From the NCBI GenBank assembly GCA_036676295.1, contig JAKFDE010000065.1, positions 85,607 to 149,606 of the forward strand: a stretch of DNA of 64,000 nt, given 5' to 3'. Position 1 is the first letter of the stretch, and every line of letters begins with the position of its first letter. The notes below the pieces were generated by a model that saw nothing but the letters and a program-made list of their open reading frames with translations, did not search any database and was not told the origin of the DNA. A program made the translations under genes and the position numbers. The stretch comes from UBA4416 sp036676295 (lineage in GTDB: Bacteria > Bacteroidota > Bacteroidia > B-17B0 > Aurantibacillaceae). Positions 27,173 to 36,079 of the stretch are shown here, in pieces.

Positions 27173-28369
27173 TTATTTTAACCCTTTGTAAAACTGTATT
27201 AAATCAGAAGCTAAGGTTTTATAATCGAAATGTTTTTCGGCTAATTTTCGGGCGTTTAATTGTAAATTATGTTTAAGATCCGTATCCGTTAAGAGTGTGC
27301 AAATAGCTTTGGCAAATTCAGATTCTGTATCAGCGATCATAAGATCTTTATTGTTTTGGTAAGGAATACCTTCTGCTCCAATACTGGTTGTAATAATTGC
27401 TTTTCCGTAAGCCAAACCTTCTACTAATTTTATTCTAAGGCCACTACCAGACCAAAGAGGAACCAGCATAATATCATAAGCATTGTAAAAATGTTCGGAG
27501 TTCTCAATATGCTCAATAACCTGAATTTGTGTTGAATTAAGATCTTTGAATCTGTCGGGCATACCACGCCCGGCTAATATTAAATTAGCTTGTGGATTTT
27601 TTTCAATCACTTTAGGCCAAACGTTATTCATTAACCAATCAACCGCTTCAATATTTGGTAACCAGTCCATTGAGGCAAAATGAAATAATGTATTAACGAT
27701 TTTAGGATCTGATACCTGTTTGTACTGTTTCAAATTAATGCCGGTTAAGCAAGTATGCAAAGGTTTATCAGACGTTATCTTTGAAATACTTTTTTTGTCT
27801 TCATCGGTAATCGTTACAATGGCGTCTACTGCTTTAAATGCATTGATCTCAAATGTTTTCAATCGTTTGTTCTGAAGATCAAGGTAGATCTTTTTTAAAC
27901 TGTTTTTTTCAATTTCTAAATGTCGCTCCCATATTTGATGCTCCACATTATGAGTTCTTAATACTATTTTCGCCTTAGAATATTTTCGAATAGTATCAAT
28001 ATAGGTGGCCATAAACACGCCTTCCAGCTGCACTATATCAAATTGTTGTTGTTTCAGTTTTTCAATTAAAACAGTTTCATATTCTTTAAAATAAAAACGG
28101 CTAACGAAATAAGACCGACTAGAAAATAAATTGAAGAGTGCTCCTAAAGCAGAGGTGTCAGTATTTTTATATACAGAGTGATAATGCGTTTTTTGTTTAA
28201 AGTCTAAAGGAATTTTTTCGTCGGCTTTAAAATGTTTTTTTGTATTGATCGGTAGGAGGTGCAATTCGACACCATTATCAGCTAGGCCTTCGGCAAGAGT
28301 ACAAATGGCAATAGAGCTTCCGTCGTTTGCAGGGTAGGGGGCTTTATTACTTAATTGTAAAATACGCAT
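27173..28369 (-). CDS. Glycosyltransferase, GT4 (group 1) type
   Basis: The 398-residue protein has two Rossmann-like halves. The N-terminal MRILQLSNKAPYPANDGSSIA is typical of group 1 transferases, and GLRIKLVEGLAYGKAIITTSIGAEGI holds the E-x7-E-like nucleotide-sugar region. It is predicted to transfer a sugar to a polysaccharide, lipid or protein acceptor. The neighbour is an LptF/LptG-type permease whose stop is 6 bases upstream, so they share an operon; LPS or glycan assembly is plausible but not shown. Confidence 0.9.
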   Translation of the reverse strand: MRILQLSNKAPYPANDGSSIAICTLAEGLADNGVELHLLPINTKKHFKADEKIPLDFKQKTHYHSVYKNTDTSALGALFNLFSSRSYFVSRFYFKEYETVLIEKLKQQQFDIVQLEGVFMATYIDTIRKYSKAKIVLRTHNVEHQIWERHLEIEKNSLKKIYLDLQNKRLKTFEINAFKAVDAIVTITDEDKKSISKITSDKPLHTCLTGINLKQYKQVSDPKIVNTLFHFASMDWLPNIEAVDWLMNNVWPKVIEKNPQANLILAGRGMPDRFKDLNSTQIQVIEHIENSEHFYNAYDIMLVPLWSGSGLRIKLVEGLAYGKAIITTSIGAEGIPYQNNKDLMIADTESEFAKAICTLLTDTDLKHNLQLNARKLAEKHFDYKTLASDLIQFYKGLK

Positions 28370-28375
28370 CAGTGC

Positions 28376-29788
28376 TTATTGTTTCTTTTTAAAAAAGTTT
28401 TTAATCGTATCTAAATACGCGGTGAGATCAAACAGAGCCGAGTCTTTGGCAGCTTTGTATGTTAAGAAAATACCTAAAGGTAAAAATAACAATAAGGGAA
28501 ACCATGCACCGAAAGCAATAGTGTACACCCCTTCCATCACTAAATCATCATAAACTACAGTTACAATGTAATATAATAAAAAGAAAATAACGGCAACCAC
28601 TACAGGTAAACCCATGCCTCCTTTTCTAATGATAGCGCCTAATGGTGCACCTACAAAGAATAAAATAATGCAAGCAAAGGAGACATTTATTTTTTTGTGC
28701 CAACCCATTGCAAAATCTGTTTTTTTAATATGCTGCCCTTTGATTTCATCATTGATAGAATCGATGTAACCGCTCGAGCTTCTTACCAAATTTTGAGCAT
28801 TCTCTACACTTCTTCTAAAATCTTCTTTGCTAAGCGATTCGTAGAATTTTTTCAGGTTTTGATGTTCTTTATTAAGATTTGCTGTATGAAGGGTTCGTGA
28901 TAAAAAATAGTTAGAAAATTGATTTTCGAGGTTTTTATGTTTTTTAGCAATATCCAGCTCAACGGTGTCAAGTTCTTTTGAAATTTGAAACACATTCATC
29001 ATTTCATGATGGCCATTGAAGGCATCTTCGGCCGTGCGCTTCATTTTAAAATCACTCATGTCTATATTAACATTAAGCTCTTTATAAAGCAATTGCATTA
29101 ATGGATGTGTTTTTTTATTGCTTTCTTCCTGATGGATCGCTTCATAGCGAGAACCATTGTTTAATTGTATCTGTAAATAATTAGTGTCTGCAGAGGTTTT
29201 CATGTATCCGCTATCTGCATATAACTGAATATTATTCCCCGGCCCGTCAGAGTGATCATAGATGGATAGATTATAAAGTGTTTGTCCATTAGGATTTTTT
29301 TTGCCCACTTTGATTGTATAGCCATTTAACTGATTATAGTAAACACCTTCTTTAATACTCAATGTCGGCTTAGCTTGTCTAATATCCCATAATAAAGAGG
29401 CAGATTTAAGAGTAATAGCTGGTAAACAGTAATTATTAAAGACAAAAGTAAAGCCACCTAAAAACAGGATAAAAATAAAAATCGGTTTTAGGATCTTAAA
29501 TAAGGATAAGCCCGAAGATTTAAGGGCTGCCAGCTCATAGTTTTCTGCCAAACTCCCAAAGGTCATAATGGATGATAGCAAAACTGCTAAAGGCATTGCT
29601 ACCGGAACAAAAGAAATGAAAGAATACGTGAAAAACTGAGTCAACACCCAGGCTCCCATACCCTTTCCAATGATATCATCCATGTAGGTGAAAACATGTA
29701 TGAGGAAAAATACGAATACGCCAATAAACAGAGTTAGGAAAAATGGCGGTAAATACGCTTTTAATAAATATTTATGTAAAGTTTTCAG
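28376..29788 (-). CDS. LptF/LptG-family permease (lipopolysaccharide export), probable CTG start
   Basis: LptF/G proteins are the membrane pair of the LptB2FG complex that lifts LPS to the outer membrane. Three C-terminal and three N-terminal helices flank a periplasmic beta-jellyroll (about 125-290). The first ATG (29683) would begin after the first membrane helix. Upstream in frame is LKTLHKYLLKAYLPPFFLT and then IGVFVFFLIHVFTYMDD, the expected family N-terminus. It starts at CTG 29788, directly after an in-frame TAA, with no ATG, GTG or TTG. I place the start at 29788 (470 residues). No second Lpt permease gene is next to it. Confidence 0.85.
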   Translation of the reverse strand: MKTLHKYLLKAYLPPFFLTLFIGVFVFFLIHVFTYMDDIIGKGMGAWVLTQFFTYSFISFVPVAMPLAVLLSSIMTFGSLAENYELAALKSSGLSLFKILKPIFIFILFLGGFTFVFNNYCLPAITLKSASLLWDIRQAKPTLSIKEGVYYNQLNGYTIKVGKKNPNGQTLYNLSIYDHSDGPGNNIQLYADSGYMKTSADTNYLQIQLNNGSRYEAIHQEESNKKTHPLMQLLYKELNVNIDMSDFKMKRTAEDAFNGHHEMMNVFQISKELDTVELDIAKKHKNLENQFSNYFLSRTLHTANLNKEHQNLKKFYESLSKEDFRRSVENAQNLVRSSSGYIDSINDEIKGQHIKKTDFAMGWHKKINVSFACIILFFVGAPLGAIIRKGGMGLPVVVAVIFFLLYYIVTVVYDDLVMEGVYTIAFGAWFPLLLFLPLGIFLTYKAAKDSALFDLTAYLDTIKNFFKKKQ

Positions 29789-29870
29789 TTAGCTAATTAT
29801 TGGCCTAATTTAAAGCATATTTTTAAATGAGAGTAGCCAAATTATATAAACTTTGCTATTTTTGTGAGAT

Positions 29871-30620
29871 ATGATTAATGGTAAAAAAATAGTAGTGGTA
29901 TTGCCGGCATACAATGCAGCATTAACCCTAAAAAGAACTTACGATGAAATTCCTTTTGATATTGTTGATGATGTGGTGTTGGTAGATGATCACAGTAAGG
30001 ATAATACGGCCGATGTAGGCCGAGAAATAGGTATCAAACATATTATTCGCCACGAACAAAATAAAGGTTATGGTGGAAATCAAAAGACATGTTATGACAA
30101 AGCTTTGTCATTAGGTGCTGATATAGTGATCATGTTACACCCGGATTATCAATATACACCTAAGTTGATACAAAGTATGAGTTACATGATCGCTAATGAT
30201 CTGTATCCTGCTGTATTTGGATCGCGTATTTTAGGGAAAGGTGCTTTAAAAGGTGGTATGCCAATGTATAAATACATCTTTAACCGTTGCTTAACCTTAT
30301 CTCAAAATATTTTAATTAATCAAAAATTAAGTGAATATCACACGGGGTACAGAGCATTTAACCGTGATATTTTAGAAACAATTAATTATCAGGCAAACTC
30401 TGATGATTTTGTGTTTGATAACCAAATGATCTCACAAATTTTTTATGCAGGATTTGAGATCGCTGAAATTACCTGTCCTACAAAATATTTCCCTGAAGCC
30501 AGTTCTATTAATTTCAGAAGAAGTATGAAATATGGTTTAGGTGTATTAGGTGTATCGTTCACTCACTTTTTTAATAAGCTTGGATTAGCAAAGAATAAAA
30601 TATACTTAAGAAGAAAATAA
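29871..30620 (+). CDS. Glycosyltransferase, GT2 type, dolichyl-phosphate mannosyltransferase-like
   Basis: The 249-residue single-domain GT-A enzyme has the DDHSKDNTADVGREIG nucleotide-binding region, a conserved GGNQKTCYDKAL and MLHPDYQYTP (the D-x-D-like region), and RRSMKYGLGVLG near the end. Such enzymes pass a sugar from a nucleotide-sugar to a lipid or glycan. No membrane helices. A -7-like TATTTTTG lies close to the ATG. It is divergent from the permease gene. Confidence 0.88.
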   Translation: MINGKKIVVVLPAYNAALTLKRTYDEIPFDIVDDVVLVDDHSKDNTADVGREIGIKHIIRHEQNKGYGGNQKTCYDKALSLGADIVIMLHPDYQYTPKLIQSMSYMIANDLYPAVFGSRILGKGALKGGMPMYKYIFNRCLTLSQNILINQKLSEYHTGYRAFNRDILETINYQANSDDFVFDNQMISQIFYAGFEIAEITCPTKYFPEASSINFRRSMKYGLGVLGVSFTHFFNKLGLAKNKIYLRRK

Positions 30621-30626
30621 ACCTAC

Positions 30627-31700
30627 ATGAGATCTATTCTTTCAACCCTTGTTGTTGCTTCTCTTTTTTTGGTTATATCTTGTAAAGATAAAAAAACAGA
30701 AACAGAAGATACGCAACCAACAACCACTACTACCGGAGGTGGACCAAGTGTTGAAAATACATTAGGCTTTGGTGTATTGGATAAGATCAAAGGGATTTGG
30801 AATGGCCCGGTAACTTCTACAACCCCTTTAGGCGGCTATCCCGAATGGATCGTAGATTTCAGACCCATTACTGAAAATCAGGTTGCTGCTAAAAATGAGT
30901 TGGATACGTTGAATGATATTTTTATGTCATTTTTTGTAGTGAAGTATAACAACGAATATAAAATGGCTTTCAGAAATGGTGGTTCATTTGGTGGTATGAA
31001 GCGCGTTTCTTATTTTTTGTGTGATAGTGTATCAGAGATTACTAATCATTCATTTTACCGATTTGCAGAGATATTAAAAGGAAAATCGCGTGCTTTTACT
31101 GAAGTTATTTTAAAAGATGATAGTTTAATTATTAAATCTTATACTAATAAATACAATACTCAAACAAGTTCAACGCCTCATATGACCTGGAGATCAAAAT
31201 TACAAGATCTAACTTCTTGTTCTCCGGCAGTAACTGCATTTAATTATCCTAAAAAAACAGTAACGAAAGATTTTTCCTCTTCGTTTGTTGGACAAACTGA
31301 AGCTGTGTATTATAATTCTACCAACGAGCCGTATCCGGAAACAGCACAGCCTTATTTAGGGAAGACAACTATAAATTATTCATTTGACGCTTCACATGTT
31401 CCGGATCCTTCAAAGAAAGTTTTTTTAGTCATTACAACTCAGCCTTTACTAAGTGGTATGACGCCTGATTTAGTTAATTTAAAATACCGCTCACGCTATG
31501 TAATACTGGCAGCTAATGATCTAAGTTTTGAGTTCAATTACATGCATCCGGGTTCGTATTATGTATATGCTTTGTATGATACAGATGGAAACAATACATT
31601 TAGCAGCGGAGATTGGTTTAGTCCAACAAACACTGCCTTTACATTAAGCGCATTAGGAACAACGACTGCCACTCCTCAAATTAATTTCACTATTCCTTAG
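30627..31700 (+). CDS. Lipoprotein of unknown function
   Basis: The 357-residue precursor has a lipobox ending VISC with lipidated Cys20 followed by a Thr/Glu-rich linker. Two parts follow: a first domain (about 45-195, GFGVLDKIKGIWNGPVTST) and a C-terminal beta-domain (about 215-357) with SYYVYALYDTDGNNTFSSGD, a sequence resembling an Ig-like or calcium-type turn. I do not recognise the family. It starts 6 bases after the GT2 gene, so they are likely one operon. It is convergent with the HAD gene with 2 bases between stops. Confidence 0.7.
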   Translation: MRSILSTLVVASLFLVISCKDKKTETEDTQPTTTTTGGGPSVENTLGFGVLDKIKGIWNGPVTSTTPLGGYPEWIVDFRPITENQVAAKNELDTLNDIFMSFFVVKYNNEYKMAFRNGGSFGGMKRVSYFLCDSVSEITNHSFYRFAEILKGKSRAFTEVILKDDSLIIKSYTNKYNTQTSSTPHMTWRSKLQDLTSCSPAVTAFNYPKKTVTKDFSSSFVGQTEAVYYNSTNEPYPETAQPYLGKTTINYSFDASHVPDPSKKVFLVITTQPLLSGMTPDLVNLKYRSRYVILAANDLSFEFNYMHPGSYYVYALYDTDGNNTFSSGDWFSPTNTAFTLSALGTTTATPQINFTIP

Positions 31701-31702
31701 TA

Positions 31703-32329
31703 TCAGAGTTTAAGTTCTGATAAAAGAAGACTTACATCTTTTGTTTTTTCTAACAGTTTTGCTTGAATACCTGTTTTTAAGGCACCTTCAATGTGTTGAG
31801 GCGAATCGTCGATAAATAAGGTTTCGTTAGGGTTGAGGTTATTTTCTTTTAATACAAAATCAAAAATTTCGGTATCGGGTTTACGCATACCCATTCTGCA
31901 AGAGTAATATACTTTTTCGAAAAAGGGCTCTAAGTTTTTGTAACCATGTTGGTTGTACAGGTCGGTTTCAAAAGTAGTGATATGAGTTTCGTTAGTATTG
32001 CTCAATAAAAAAAGTCGGTAGTGTTTTTTCAGTTGAGTTAGTAACTCTAAGCGATGAACAGGAAAATCAAGTAACATGGCATTCCAGGCAAATTTTAATT
32101 GATCTAAAGAAGCTTCTGAGTCGATGGATTTATTCAATTCATTAAAAAAATCAGCTTCAGATATTTTTCCTTTGTCAAATAGATCAAATACTGGACTTTG
32201 TTGTAATTGTGTGTAAATAGTTTCAAAAGGCTTTTGTGAGAGCTTATTGTACTCTGCTATGGTTTTAGGGATGTCTAAATTGATGATCACACCGCCTAAA
32301 TCGAAAATTATATTCTTTATTTCGCTCAT
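31703..32329 (-). CDS. HAD-superfamily hydrolase
   Basis: The 208-residue protein has FDLGGVIINLD (motif I with nucleophile Asp11), LFLLSNTNETH (motif II) and RKPDTEIFDFVL and FIDDSPQHIEGA (motifs III and IV). This fits HAD-IA phosphatases of the YihX-like type acting on small phosphorylated metabolites. The substrate is unknown. The start is 65 bases from the tRNA gene on the other strand; a -7-like TATATTTG lies at 32349-32356 on the minus strand. Confidence 0.9.
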   Translation of the reverse strand: MSEIKNIIFDLGGVIINLDIPKTIAEYNKLSQKPFETIYTQLQQSPVFDLFDKGKISEADFFNELNKSIDSEASLDQLKFAWNAMLLDFPVHRLELLTQLKKHYRLFLLSNTNETHITTFETDLYNQHGYKNLEPFFEKVYYSCRMGMRKPDTEIFDFVLKENNLNPNETLFIDDSPQHIEGALKTGIQAKLLEKTKDVSLLLSELKL

Positions 32330-32333
32330 ATAT

Positions 32334-32364
32334 TTTGATAATCAGCTACAAATATATATTTTTG
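32334..32364 (+). promoter_or_regulatory. tRNA promoter, with overlapping divergent -7 element
   Basis: TTTG at 32334-32337, a 19-base spacer and TATTTTTG at 32357-32364 match the Bacteroidota consensus, 29 bases before the tRNA. On the opposite strand 32356-32349 reads TATATTTG, directly abutting it, which would serve the HAD gene. Confidence 0.75.
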
Positions 32365-32393
32365 CGAGCTTAAAATCTGTATTAAATCAGATT

Positions 32394-32467
32394 GCTCCTA
32401 TAGCTCATTCGGTTAGAGCAACTGACTCATAATCAGTAGGTGCCTGGTTCGATTCCAGGTGGGAGCA
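32394..32467 (+). tRNA. tRNA with anticodon CAT (Ile2 or Met)
   Basis: A 74-base cloverleaf: acceptor 32394-32400 pairs with 32460-32466 (one G-U pair), discriminator A at 32467; D arm GCTC/GAGC; anticodon arm ACTGA/TCAGT with loop CTCATAA (anticodon 32428-32430); T arm CCTGG/CCAGG. No encoded CCA. The C4-G69 and C5-G68 pairs are TilS recognition features of tRNA-Ile2 (lysidine), so I lean to Ile2, but elongator Met cannot be excluded by eye. Confidence 0.95.
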
Positions 32468-32468
32468 C

Positions 32469-32502
32469 AAAAAGCGAATCTTTTAGAGGTTCGCTTTTTT
32501 TG
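32469..32502 (+). terminator. Terminator of the tRNA gene
   Basis: A 10-bp stem AAAAAGCGAA (32469-32478) with complement at 32490-32499, followed by a T run, immediately after the tRNA. Confidence 0.85.
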
Positions 32503-32533
32503 TTTATACCAAAACTTCGAGTATATTTCCTTA

Positions 32534-33571
32534 ATGATTGTAGAGCAGTTGAACATAGTTGATTTTATTGGACAAAGTAAAGGAGAACTGATTATTGATG
32601 TTCGTGCTCCTATTGAGTTTCATAAAGGACATATGGCTAATGCGGTTAATATTCCCTTGTTTGAAGATGCCGAACGCGCAGAAATAGGAACTCTTTATAA
32701 ACAACAAGGTAAAGAAACTGCCATTACAAGAGGATTAGAAATTGTTTCCCCAAAAATGGTATCTTTTGTTAGTCAGGTAAAAACACTGACTAAAAACAAA
32801 AAAGCATTTGTTTATTGTTTTAGAGGTGGTATGAGAAGTAACAGCTTCTCATGGCTATTAAATACATCCGGATTAGATACCTGCATTTTACGTGGTGGCT
32901 ATAAGGCATTTAGAAATCATGTATTGACTTCTTTTGCGGATAAAAAACAAATTATTTTATTAGGAGGAAAAACAGGTAGCGGAAAAACAGATGTGTTAAA
33001 ACAATTAGCTCAGTCCTCTTTTCAAATGATTGATCTGGAAGGACTCGCGCATCATAAAGGATCAGCCTTTGGATCCATCAATGAACAAAAGCAAAATCCA
33101 CAACAAGTATTTGAAAATGAATTGTACAATGAGTTGAGTTTGTTAGATGAGTCAAAACCGGTTTTATTTGAAGATGAATCTCAAAATATTGGCTACAACA
33201 GAATCCCATATCCACTGTGGTTACAAATGAAAGAAGTACCGATCATTAAATTGGAAATTCCTTTTGAGTTGCGTGTGCAAAAATTGGTGGATGATTATAC
33301 CACTGTAGATATTGAAGCGTTAAAATCAGCTGTTAAAAAAATTGCGCAACAGTTAGGAACACTCAATACAAAATTATGTTTGCAATATCTGGATGATAGA
33401 AATTTAGCGGATGTAGCAAGGTTATCATTATTATATTATGATAAAGCCTATGAACATAGTTATGATAAAAAGAAACAACCTATTATTATTGTAGATTCTG
33501 AAACCATTGATGCTACTGTTAATGCAGAGAAGGTAAAAGGTGCTATTGAAAATCTGAAAACACAAAAACTG
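32534..33571 (+). CDS. mnmH: tRNA 2-selenouridine/geranyl-2-thiouridine synthase
   Basis: MnmH (SelU/YbbB) replaces sulfur with selenium in the wobble 2-thiouridine of Lys, Glu and Gln tRNAs, using selenophosphate from SelD. A rhodanese domain (about 1-125) carries VYCFRGGMRS with the catalytic Cys95; a P-loop GGKTGSGKT is at 144-152. I use ATG 32534 (MIVEQLNIVDF), giving about 346 residues, rather than an in-frame upstream start inside the tRNA. The stop is 10 bases from selD. Confidence 0.95.
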
Positions 33572-33583
33572 TAAATTCGTCTT

Positions 33584-34612
33584 ATGTCCATTAAACTCAC
33601 TCAATATAGTAAAGCTTCCGGTTGTGGTTGCAAAATAGCACCTGCTGTTTTAGAAGAAATTATTGGAGGATGTAAGCAGACTCTAACCTTCAAGAATTTA
33701 TTAGTTGGTAATGAAACAAAGGATGATGCAGCGGTTTACGAATTAGAAGATGGGAATTGTGTGATCAGTACCACTGATTTTTTTACTCCTATTGTAGATG
33801 ATGCGTTTGATTTCGGAAAGATCTCTGCTTGCAACGCTATTAGCGATGTGTATGCTATGGGCGGGAAACCATTGATGGCAGTTGCTATTTTAGGTTGGCC
33901 GGTAGAAAAGATTCCGGCAAATATTGCACAACAAGTATTAAAAGGCGCACAGGAAATTTGTACACTAGCCGGAATTCCATTGGCAGGCGGACATAGTGTA
34001 GATACGCAAGAACCTTTATTTGGTTTAGCTGTAACAGGCCTAGTAAAAAAAGACCATATCAAAAAAAATAATTCAGTTAAAGAAAATGACGTTTTATATC
34101 TTACCAAACCTTTGGGCATTGGTGTGTTAAGCACAGCTTTAAAAAGAGGTTTGTTAAAAGATGATGATTATAAAACACTCATTGAACAAACAACAGCTTT
34201 AAATACAATAGGAGAGAAGGTGAGTGGTTTTTCTTATGTAAATGCCATGACCGATGTAACAGGATTTGGTTTTACGGGACATTTATTAGAAATGCTTAAC
34301 GATACTAAATATTCTGCCGTCATAAAGAAAGAGACTTTACCTGTAATTAATGTTGCAAAAGAATTAGCTAAACAGTTTGTCTTTCCGGATAATACTACCC
34401 GAAACTATAATGCACAGGCAAAACACATCGCCGGCATGACGGATCTTGATTTTATTTTGTATTGCGACCCGCAAACTTCAGGCGGATTATTGTTTAGTGT
34501 CAGCGCAGATCACGAACAAGAGATGGATCTGTTCTTAAATTCACAACAGCAGTTTTTTGCGAAAGTAGGGCATATCGTTGCTAAACAAGAGACGGATATT
34601 GTGTTTATTTAG
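33584..34612 (+). CDS. selD: Selenophosphate synthase
   Basis: SelD makes selenophosphate from selenide and ATP. The 342-residue protein has the active-site motif SGCGCKIAP, with Cys14 in place of selenocysteine and Lys17. The glycine-rich DDAAVYEL and TDFFTPIVDD motifs that bind ATP and metal are present, as is DVTGFGFTGHLLEM. It follows mnmH closely in one operon; the pair suggests that selenium is used at least for tRNA selenouridine. Confidence 0.97.
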   Translation: MSIKLTQYSKASGCGCKIAPAVLEEIIGGCKQTLTFKNLLVGNETKDDAAVYELEDGNCVISTTDFFTPIVDDAFDFGKISACNAISDVYAMGGKPLMAVAILGWPVEKIPANIAQQVLKGAQEICTLAGIPLAGGHSVDTQEPLFGLAVTGLVKKDHIKKNNSVKENDVLYLTKPLGIGVLSTALKRGLLKDDDYKTLIEQTTALNTIGEKVSGFSYVNAMTDVTGFGFTGHLLEMLNDTKYSAVIKKETLPVINVAKELAKQFVFPDNTTRNYNAQAKHIAGMTDLDFILYCDPQTSGGLLFSVSADHEQEMDLFLNSQQQFFAKVGHIVAKQETDIVFI

Positions 34613-34696
34613 AATACTATTGTAAAAATCATTTATCTCAGGTTGTCCTTTATTAAGCGTACCTTTATATTGTCTGTCTAATCAGGCCACGAGCCT

Positions 34697-35290
34697 ATGG
34701 AAAAAGACTTTGAAATACTGATCAATAGTTTTATCAATGATAATGTAGGAATATCTGACCACTTTTTAAGTGATGATTTAGCCAATCATCTTAAAGCCAA
34801 TTTACTGGAACTTCATAACAAAAAATTATTGGTTGCTGCCGGTGTTGGTAACGACGAAAAATTTAATCAGGATACAACGGTAAGAGGTGATTCTATTTAT
34901 TGGCTTGATCGTGAAAACGATAATGAATACGAAAATGATTTCTTTGATCAGATCGATGATTTTATAAAGTATCTTAATAGAAGTTGTTTTGCAGGTATCA
35001 ATGCTTATGAGTTTCATTATTCGATGTATGAAACCGGAACCTTTTACAAAAAACACCTGGATCAGTTTAATAATAATCCTAGTCGAAAATACTCAATGAT
35101 CAGTTATCTAAATGCTGATTGGCAAGAAAGTGATGGCGGACAGTTATTGATCCATCAGCCATACAACAATAAAAAGATATCACCCACCCAAGGTAAAACT
35201 ATTTTCTTTAAAAGTAATGAGCTTCAGCATGAGGTGCTGGTTACGAATGAAAGAAGAATGAGTATTACCGGTTGGTTAAAGAGAGATTAA
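34697..35290 (+). CDS. 2-oxoglutarate/Fe(II)-dependent oxygenase, prolyl-4-hydroxylase type
   Basis: The 197-residue protein has the facial triad HLD...H (HLDQF near 119, LQHEVL near 176) and an Arg in RRMSITGW for 2-oxoglutarate. The Y-x-x-GTFYKKHLD segment and GGQLLIH strand fit the prolyl-4-hydroxylase/PKHD-like fold. Likely hydroxylates a protein side chain. Substrate unknown. Convergent with a coiled-coil gene with 2 bases between stops. Confidence 0.85.
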   Translation: MEKDFEILINSFINDNVGISDHFLSDDLANHLKANLLELHNKKLLVAAGVGNDEKFNQDTTVRGDSIYWLDRENDNEYENDFFDQIDDFIKYLNRSCFAGINAYEFHYSMYETGTFYKKHLDQFNNNPSRKYSMISYLNADWQESDGGQLLIHQPYNNKKISPTQGKTIFFKSNELQHEVLVTNERRMSITGWLKRD

Positions 35291-35292
35291 CA

Positions 35293-35631
35293 TTAATCTT
35301 TAGATAATAAATTCTTTACATCTTTGATCGCCTCGGTCAGTTTCTTTTTTTGTTCCTTCAATTCTTCAGCTGTTTCAGCTTTGCCTAAGGCTAACTGTAA
35401 TTCTAAATGTTCTAATTTAGCTTTCAGATGATCTAAGCTTTCTTTTTTGTCTTTTACAACTGCATTAAGATCTGCCCTCATTTGGCTGATCTTGTGTTGC
35501 GCTTCTTTTTTGATTTCTTCAAGTTTATCAGACAATTCTGCTTTACCTAGCGCTGTTTGCACTTGCAGTTCTTCTAATTTTGTTGCGGCATTTTTAAAAA
35601 ATGAAACAACGTTATCACCTATATGACTCAT
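35293..35631 (-). CDS. Coiled-coil protein, sll1863-type stress-response-like
   Basis: The 112-residue product is almost all helix, with charged heptads. It carries two similar blocks, KLEELQVQTALGKAELSDKL and KLEHLELQLALGKAETAEEL, about 55 residues apart, so it looks duplicated. The LALGKAE signature resembles the sll1863-type stress response proteins; that naming is from memory. No signal peptide. Two bases separate its stop from that of the oxygenase. Confidence 0.65.
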   Translation of the reverse strand: MSHIGDNVVSFFKNAATKLEELQVQTALGKAELSDKLEEIKKEAQHKISQMRADLNAVVKDKKESLDHLKAKLEHLELQLALGKAETAEELKEQKKKLTEAIKDVKNLLSKD

Positions 35632-35816
35632 GATATTATGTTTTGGTTATATTAAAGGTAAGTCTAATTAACGGATAAGAAATGATTTTAATGGTTCTTA
35701 ACACTGATATAAGTCATAGCAACGATATTTGTGTTGAATGTTTAGTTATTGTTAACTATTGCTTATAGCTATTAGTGTTTAATTTATGATTAACTTTATA
35801 AAAATATTAAACCAAC

Positions 35817-36017
35817 ATGGCAAAACAAGTGATCAAAACAGCAAAGGCAACAAAAGAAAAAGAAATTACGTTACATGATGCAGTAATTCATCTTCAGGAT
35901 TCAATTGATCTGATCGTGAAAGAAAATGAAAAAAGAGATAAACAAATTGCAGAGTTGACAAAAAAAATAAAAGACCTTAAAGAAAAGAAAAAGAAGAGTA
36001 AGGTTTCGAAAAAATAA
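35817..36017 (+). CDS. Small lysine-rich coiled-coil protein
   Basis: The 66-residue product has an amphipathic helix (ITLHDAVIHLQDSIDLIVKE) followed by a strongly basic tail (KKKIKDLKEKKKKSKVSKK). It might bind DNA or RNA or a membrane surface; unknown. It has a terminator at 36045. Coding evidence is composition and position only. Confidence 0.55.
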   Translation: MAKQVIKTAKATKEKEITLHDAVIHLQDSIDLIVKENEKRDKQIAELTKKIKDLKEKKKKSKVSKK

Positions 36018-36044
36018 ATTTTCTTTAATAGCATGTATTTACAG

Positions 36045-36075
36045 ATCCTCCTTTAGTTTTAAGGAGGATTTTGTT
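36045..36075 (+). terminator. Terminator of the small basic protein gene
   Basis: A 9-bp stem ATCCTCCTT (36045-36053) with complement at 36061-36069, a 7-base loop and a T-rich tail. Confidence 0.8.
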
Positions 36076-36079
36076 TTTA

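Noticed and set aside
32459..32533. Upstream in-frame start for mnmH
   Set aside because: It lies in the tRNA and its terminator; the ATG at 32534 gives the family's normal N-terminus.
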